A stretch of DNA of 64,000 bases from Aeromonas sanarellii (GTDB taxonomy: Bacteria; Pseudomonadota; Gammaproteobacteria; Enterobacterales; Aeromonadaceae), in the NCBI RefSeq assembly GCF_000820085.1, contig NZ_CDBN01000050.1:1-64000 (forward strand), read 5' to 3'. The notes under the pieces are model-generated. The model made no database searches. It was not told the DNA's origin and saw only the letters and a program-made list of their open reading frames with translations. The position numbers and the translations under genes were made by a program. Shown piece after piece: positions 60,334-64,000 of this stretch. How positions within the stretch are numbered: position 1 is the first letter of the stretch; the number at the start of each line of letters is the position of its first letter.

Positions 60334-61983
60334 ATGGCACAGCATTCCCACGCCGGTCAACCGGCTCGTCTCTGCGATTTGACCAACATCCCCCGTCTGG
60401 TCAGCGCCTACTACCTCAACAAGCCGGACATGAGCCGCCCCGAGCAGCGGGTCGCCTTCGGCACCTCGGGCCACCGTGGCAGCGCCCTGCACAGCGCCTT
60501 TACCGAGTCCCATATCCTGGCGGTGACCCAGGCCCTGGTGGAGTATCGCCAGCAGGCCGGCATCACGGGCCCGCTGTTCGTCGGCATGGATACCCACGCC
60601 CTTTCTGAATCCGCCTTTGCCAGCGCGGTGGAAGTGCTGGCGGCCAACGGCGTCGAGACCCGCATCCAGGCCGGCCTTGGCTTCACGCCGACCCCGGTCA
60701 TCTCCCATGCCATCCTGCGCCACAACGCAGGCAAACCTGCTGCCCTGGCGGACGGCGTGGTGATCACCCCGTCCCATAACCCGCCGGAAGATGGCGGCTT
60801 CAAGTACAACCCCCCCCACGGCGGCCCCGCCGAGGGCGAGATCACCAAGTGGGTGGAGGACCGCGCCAACGCGATTCTGGAAGCGAATCTGGCCGGCGTG
60901 AAGCGCATGCCGTTCGCCGAGGCCCTGGCCAGAGAGTTTGTAGTGGAGCACGACTATGTCACCCCCTATGTGGACGATCTCGAGAACGTGCTGGACCTGG
61001 CCGCCATCAAGCAGGCCGGCATCAAGATCGGGGTGGATCCGCTCGGCGGCTCCGGCGTCGCCTACTGGGACGTGATCGCCAAGCGTTACGGCCTCGACAT
61101 CGAGGTGGTCAACTACAAGGTCGACCCGACCTTCTCCTTCATGACCCTGGACAAGGACGGCAAGATCCGGATGGATTGCTCCAGCCCGTTCGCCATGGCG
61201 AGCCTGATTGCGCTCAAGGACAAGTTTGACATCGCGCTCGGCAATGACCCCGACTACGACCGTCACGGCATCGTCACCAAGGCGGGGCTGATGAACCCGA
61301 ACCACTACCTGGCGGTGGCCATCCAGTACCTGTTCACCCACAGAACCGGTTGGGCCAAGGAAGCCGCCGTCGGCAAGACGCTGGTTTCTTCCTCCATGAT
61401 CGACCGGGTCGCCGGCGAGATCGGTCGCACCCTCAAGGAGGTGCCGGTCGGCTTCAAGTGGTTCGTGGATGGCCTCCATAGCGGTGAGTTCGGCTTTGGC
61501 GGCGAGGAGAGCGCGGGCGCCTCCTTCCTGCGCAAGGATGGCACCGTCTGGACCACAGACAAGGATGGCTTCATCCTGGCGCTGCTGGCGGCCGAGATCC
61601 TGGCCGTCACCGGCAAGGATCCCCAGGCTCACTACGACGCCCTGGAGGCCAAGTTCGGCCGCTCCAGCTACCGTCGCATCGACGCCCCGGCCAACAGTGC
61701 ACAGAAGGCGGTGCTCTCCAAGCTGGATCCGGCGCTGGTGGAGGCCTCCATGCTGGCGGGTGACCCCATCACCGCCAAGCTGACCCGCGCCCCCGGCAAC
61801 GATGCCGCCATCGGCGGTTTGAAGGTCGTGACCGAGCACGGCTGGTTCGCGGCGCGCCCGTCCGGCACCGAGTCCATCTACAAGATCTACATGGAGAGCT
61901 TCAAGGGGGAGGCACACCTGGACCTCATCCAGCAGGAGGCCCAGCAGATCGTCTCCGCCGCCCTGGCAAAAGCCGGCGTCTGA
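60334..61983 (+). CDS. pgm: Phosphoglucomutase (alpha-D-glucose)
   Basis: A 549-residue alpha-phosphohexomutase (E. coli 546) interconverting glucose-1-P and glucose-6-P for glycogen, LPS and UDP-glucose metabolism. The phosphoserine loop is [11 protein letters not shown] (S147), the metal loop DPDYDRHG, the sugar loop GEESAGASF, and the phosphate loop [13 protein letters not shown] at 60334 has AAGGA 9 nt upstream. Second gene of seqA-pgm. Confidence 0.97.
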   Translation: MAQHSHAGQPARLCDLTNIPRLVSAYYLNKPDMSRPEQRVAFGTSGHRGSALHSAFTESHILAVTQALVEYRQQAGITGPLFVGMDTHALSESAFASAVEVLAANGVETRIQAGLGFTPTPVISHAILRHNAGKPAALADGVVITPSHNPPEDGGFKYNPPHGGPAEGEITKWVEDRANAILEANLAGVKRMPFAEALAREFVVEHDYVTPYVDDLENVLDLAAIKQAGIKIGVDPLGGSGVAYWDVIAKRYGLDIEVVNYKVDPTFSFMTLDKDGKIRMDCSSPFAMASLIALKDKFDIALGNDPDYDRHGIVTKAGLMNPNHYLAVAIQYLFTHRTGWAKEAAVGKTLVSSSMIDRVAGEIGRTLKEVPVGFKWFVDGLHSGEFGFGGEESAGASFLRKDGTVWTTDKDGFILALLAAEILAVTGKDPQAHYDALEAKFGRSSYRRIDAPANSAQKAVLSKLDPALVEASMLAGDPITAKLTRAPGNDAAIGGLKVVTEHGWFAARPSGTESIYKIYMESFKGEAHLDLIQQEAQQIVSAALAKAGV

Positions 61984-62013
61984 GCCCGCGCCAGCCTGAC
62001 GTCGTCATCAGGA

Positions 62014-62040
62014 AAAGAGGAGCCTTATCGGCTCCTCTTT
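62014..62040. terminator. Bidirectional terminator pgm / DMT transporter
   Basis: AAAGAGGAGCC (62014-62024) and GGCTCCTCTTT (62030-62040) over TTATC. T-rich on both sides. Confidence 0.85.
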
Positions 62041-62061
62041 GCTTTTCTGTCGGTCGAGCGA

Positions 62062-62943
62062 TCAGCCGTTTCCCGGGTGTTCGGGGCAAGCCTTGCGGGC
62101 CTGCCAGCGCTTGAAGAAGGGGCGGGCCGGCAGCTTCATCAGGAAGAGGGAGAGCAGGATCACCCCGATGCCGAGCCACTGGCGGCCGTCCAGCGCCTCG
62201 CCCACCAGCAGCACGCCGAGGGAGACCGCCACCATGGGATTGGTGAGGGCCAGCATGCCCATCACCTCGGGACCGTGGCGCTTGAGCCCCCACAGCCAGG
62301 CCCAGTAGGCGAGCGCGGTGTTGAGCAGGATGAGCCAGCCAAAGGCGGGGGCACTCGCCAGTTGCGGCACAGGCATGGGGCCCGCCAGCCACCAGGCGAG
62401 CGGGATCAGCATCAGGCCGCCCAGCAGCAGTTGCCAGGCGGTGAGCGCCAGCAGATCGCTGACCGGCCAGCGCTGCATCCAGCGGCTGGACTGGCCGATG
62501 AGCACGGTGGCCAGCAGGGCGCACGCCACGCCGACGGGGTCCAGGTTGGCGGAGGGGTTGAGCAGCAGGAGCACCCCGGCGAGCCCCATCAGCCCCAGCA
62601 GCAGCCATTTCAGCGACGGCCTGACGCCATCCTGCAACCAGGCCAGCGCCATCAATACCAGCGGCAGGGTGGCGCCCAGGGTGCCCGCCACGGCGCCCGG
62701 CAGGCGGAAGGCGGCCACGAACAGCAGGGCGAAGAAGGCGGTGATGTTGCAGAACGCCAGCAGGCACTGGCGATTCCAGGTCAGCGGTGGCCAGCGGGGA
62801 TGGATCAACAGCAGCAGCACGCCGGCGGGCAGGGCTCGCCACACGGCCACCCAGTAGGGGGAGTAGTCGGTCAGGTAGAGACTGACGACGGCATAGGTGC
62901 TGCCCCACAGCAGGGGGGCGAGCAGGGCGATCAGCAGCGGCAT
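62062..62943 (-). CDS. EamA/DMT-family exporter
   Basis: A 293-residue inner-membrane protein with ten hydrophobic helices and two EamA repeats (about 1-135 and 145-285); LLWGSTYAVVSLYL opens the first, ALTNPMVAVSLGVLLVGEAL lies in the second. Substrate unknown; related proteins export amino acids or metabolites. I use ATG at 62943 (GAGA upstream) instead of TTG at 62970. Two 18-bp MarR-type palindromes lie between it and the divergent marR gene. Confidence 0.9.
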   Translation of the reverse strand: MPLLIALLAPLLWGSTYAVVSLYLTDYSPYWVAVWRALPAGVLLLLIHPRWPPLTWNRQCLLAFCNITAFFALLFVAAFRLPGAVAGTLGATLPLVLMALAWLQDGVRPSLKWLLLGLMGLAGVLLLLNPSANLDPVGVACALLATVLIGQSSRWMQRWPVSDLLALTAWQLLLGGLMLIPLAWWLAGPMPVPQLASAPAFGWLILLNTALAYWAWLWGLKRHGPEVMGMLALTNPMVAVSLGVLLVGEALDGRQWLGIGVILLSLFLMKLPARPFFKRWQARKACPEHPGNG

Positions 62944-62961
62944 GGTTGTCTCACAAAAAAG

Positions 62962-62979
62962 TATCTTCAAGTAAAGATA
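62962..62979. promoter_or_regulatory. MarR-type operator, exporter side
   Basis: TATCTT-CAAGTA-AAGATA, arms identical to the second operator; it lies 18 bp from the exporter start, downstream of its likely -10. Confidence 0.7.
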
Positions 62980-63008
62980 AATTAGCCGCGAGTTGGTTTA
63001 TTATCAAG

Positions 63009-63026
63009 TATCTTTATATAAAGATA
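63009..63026. promoter_or_regulatory. MarR-type operator, marR side (perfect palindrome)
   Basis: TATCTTTATATAAAGATA is a perfect 18-bp palindrome covering the -10 (TATATA, 63015-63020) of a candidate marR promoter whose -35 is TTGGTT (62993-62998). The centre is 47 bp from that of the other operator. Confidence 0.75.
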
Positions 63027-63040
63027 AAAAGGGAGCCCGA

Positions 63041-63523
63041 ATGGACAGTGATCACGTTGACCTGCTGCTGGCCCAGTGGGCGCGGCAGCGCCCGGATCTC
63101 GACTGCTCGCCCATGGGGGTGCTGGGACGGGTGGCGCGCATGGCGGCCATCGCCGGGCGCGAGGTGAGCGAGGAGCTCAAGGAGTGCGGCCTGCTCGGCT
63201 CGGATTTCGATATCCTGGCGACCCTGCGCCGGGCCGGTGAGCCGCTCACCCCGACCGCCCTCTACCAATCCGCCATGCTGAGCTCGGGGGCCATGACGGC
63301 CCGGCTCGACAAGCTGGAGCAGCGCGGCCTGATCACTCGTCAGGCGGCCCCAGATGACAGGCGCAGCCTGCTGGTCAACCTGACCGACGCGGGCCTGGCC
63401 CTGGTGGACGAGGCGGTGGAGCGGCACCTGGCCAACGAGCGCCGCCTGCTGGCCCCGCTGACGGGGGAGGAGCAGGCGCAGCTGGCGGCCCTGCTCAAGC
63501 GCTGGCTGCTGGAAAACGAATAG
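63041..63523 (+). CDS. MarR-family regulator
   Basis: A 160-residue winged-helix regulator. DFDILATLRR, LSSGAMTARLDKLEQRGLIT (recognition region) and PDDRRSLLVNLTDAG (wing) are typical MarR blocks. It probably represses itself and the divergent exporter through the TATCTT-N6-AAGATA boxes; ligand unknown. GGGAG lies 6 nt upstream of ATG 63041. Confidence 0.92.
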   Translation: MDSDHVDLLLAQWARQRPDLDCSPMGVLGRVARMAAIAGREVSEELKECGLLGSDFDILATLRRAGEPLTPTALYQSAMLSSGAMTARLDKLEQRGLITRQAAPDDRRSLLVNLTDAGLALVDEAVERHLANERRLLAPLTGEEQAQLAALLKRWLLENE

Positions 63524-63524
63524 C

Positions 63525-63549
63525 AAAACGGGCCCGCGGGCCCGTTTTT
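63525..63549. terminator. Bidirectional terminator marR / mltB
   Basis: AAAACGGGCCC (63525-63535) and GGGCCCGTTTT (63538-63548), 2-nt centre, followed by T. Immediately after the marR stop. Confidence 0.88.
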
Positions 63550-63567
63550 GTTGGCTGTATGCCTGGC

Positions 63568-64000
63568 TCAGTAACCGCCGCGGGCATCCCTGACGGCAAG
63601 GCCGAGCTGCCACACCGCCATGGCGTAGTGGGTGCTGTGGTTGTAGCGGGTGATGGCGTAGAAGTTCGGCAGGCCGTACCAGTACTGGTAGCCCGTGCCC
63701 ACGTCCAAGCGCAGCAGGCTCGCCTCCTGGTGGTTGCCAAGGGAGGCGATGGGGGCCAGTCCGGCACCGCGCAGGGTGGTGACCGGATAGCGGGTCTGGA
63801 AGCCGTGCTCATAGCCAGGCAGTTGCCCCTGACCACGCACCGCCACCGGTTGCCCCTTCTCCCAGCCGTGGGCCTTGAAGTAGTTGGCCACGCTGCCGAT
63901 GGCATCCACCGGATCCCACAGATTGGTGTGGCCGTTGCCGTCGAAGTCCACCGCGTAGCGCTGGAAGCTGGAGGGCATGAACTGGCCGTAGCCCATGGCG
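63568..64000 (-). CDS. mltB: Membrane-bound lytic murein transglycosylase B (3-prime part)
   Basis: The C-terminal 143 residues of an SLT_2/GH103 lytic transglycosylase; the gene continues past the right edge. AMGYGQFMPSSFQRYAVDF, LWDPVDAIGSVANYFKAHGW, NHQEASLLRLDVGTGYQYW and YNHSTHYAMAVWQLG match MltB of E. coli closely. It cleaves glycan strands of murein to 1,6-anhydro products. The catalytic glutamate and lipobox lie upstream, outside the window. Confidence 0.93.
   Translation of the reverse strand, partial: AMGYGQFMPSSFQRYAVDFDGNGHTNLWDPVDAIGSVANYFKAHGWEKGQPVAVRGQGQLPGYEHGFQTRYPVTTLRGAGLAPIASLGNHQEASLLRLDVGTGYQYWYGLPNFYAITRYNHSTHYAMAVWQLGLAVRDARGGY

Overview
The window is about 64 kb of GC-rich, densely coding gammaproteobacterial chromosome, almost certainly Aeromonas (A. 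hydrophila / A. dhakensis / A. caviae type). Reasons: the proteins are close to enterobacterial orthologues (AsnS, AspS, GlnS, SeqA, Fur, CmoA/B, NagA/B/C, BioA-D), gene order repeatedly matches E. coli (yffB-dapE-ypfN; yecE-cmoA-cmoB next to aspS-yebC; fur, fldA-ybfE-ybfF-seqA-pgm), and there is a chromosomal MCR-3/MCR-7-like phosphoethanolamine transferase, a hallmark of Aeromonas. I see no prophage, insertion sequence, CRISPR array, rRNA or tRNA. The species is an inference.

Layout. 0.2-2.6 kb: lysine/peptidoglycan precursor cluster yffB-dapE-M15 carboxypeptidase-ypfN. 2.8-8.6 kb: a small unknown, a Dph6-like ATP pyrophosphatase, dcuB with NarL/NarP-type sites, asnS, a small membrane protein and a heme-c/HAMP sensor without output domain. 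8.8-14.1 kb: complete biotin locus bioA | bioBFCD around a BirA operator. 14.2-22.6 kb: htpX, a MOSC-ferredoxin reductase fusion, and a two-gene operon of a GltD-like NAD(P)H oxidoreductase with pyruvate:flavodoxin oxidoreductase. 22.7-28.0 kb: YdcH, a MATE exporter with a periplasmic protein, a SulP transporter, a nucleotidyltransferase and a GNAT. 28.2-32.8 kb: cysM, then a TetR-controlled aldehyde dehydrogenase / iron alcohol dehydrogenase operon. 33-35 kb: small unknown, NlpC/P60 lipoprotein, oxyR. 35.1-38.4 kb: a three-gene operon of retropepsin-like lipoprotein, inactive transglutaminase-7TM protein and ATP-grasp ligase. 38.5-44.4 kb: cmoAB-yecE | aspS-yebC. 44.5-46.5 kb: eptA (mcr-like) behind a PmrA-type box, with the decayed 3-prime end of a second copy behind it. 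46.6-54.2 kb: GlcNAc/chitin locus nagBAC | nagE-chitobiase. 54.6-64 kb: glnS, fur, DUF4442 protein, fldA-ybfE-DUF2788, ybfF | seqA-pgm, a DMT exporter with divergent MarR regulator, and the 3-prime part of mltB running off the right edge.

Functional themes. Chitobiase, NagE, NagA, NagB and NagC take chitobiose to fructose-6-phosphate and are controlled together by NagC and CRP. FldA (57.6 kb) is a natural electron partner for NifJ (19 kb). BirA, FNR, NarL/P, PmrA, NagC, TetR and MarR type sites can be read directly in the intergenic regions. The items most worth following up are the eptA locus (PmrA box plus vestigial tandem copy), the retropepsin/7TM/ATP-grasp operon, the output-less heme sensor, the GltD-NifJ pair and the double MarR palindrome.
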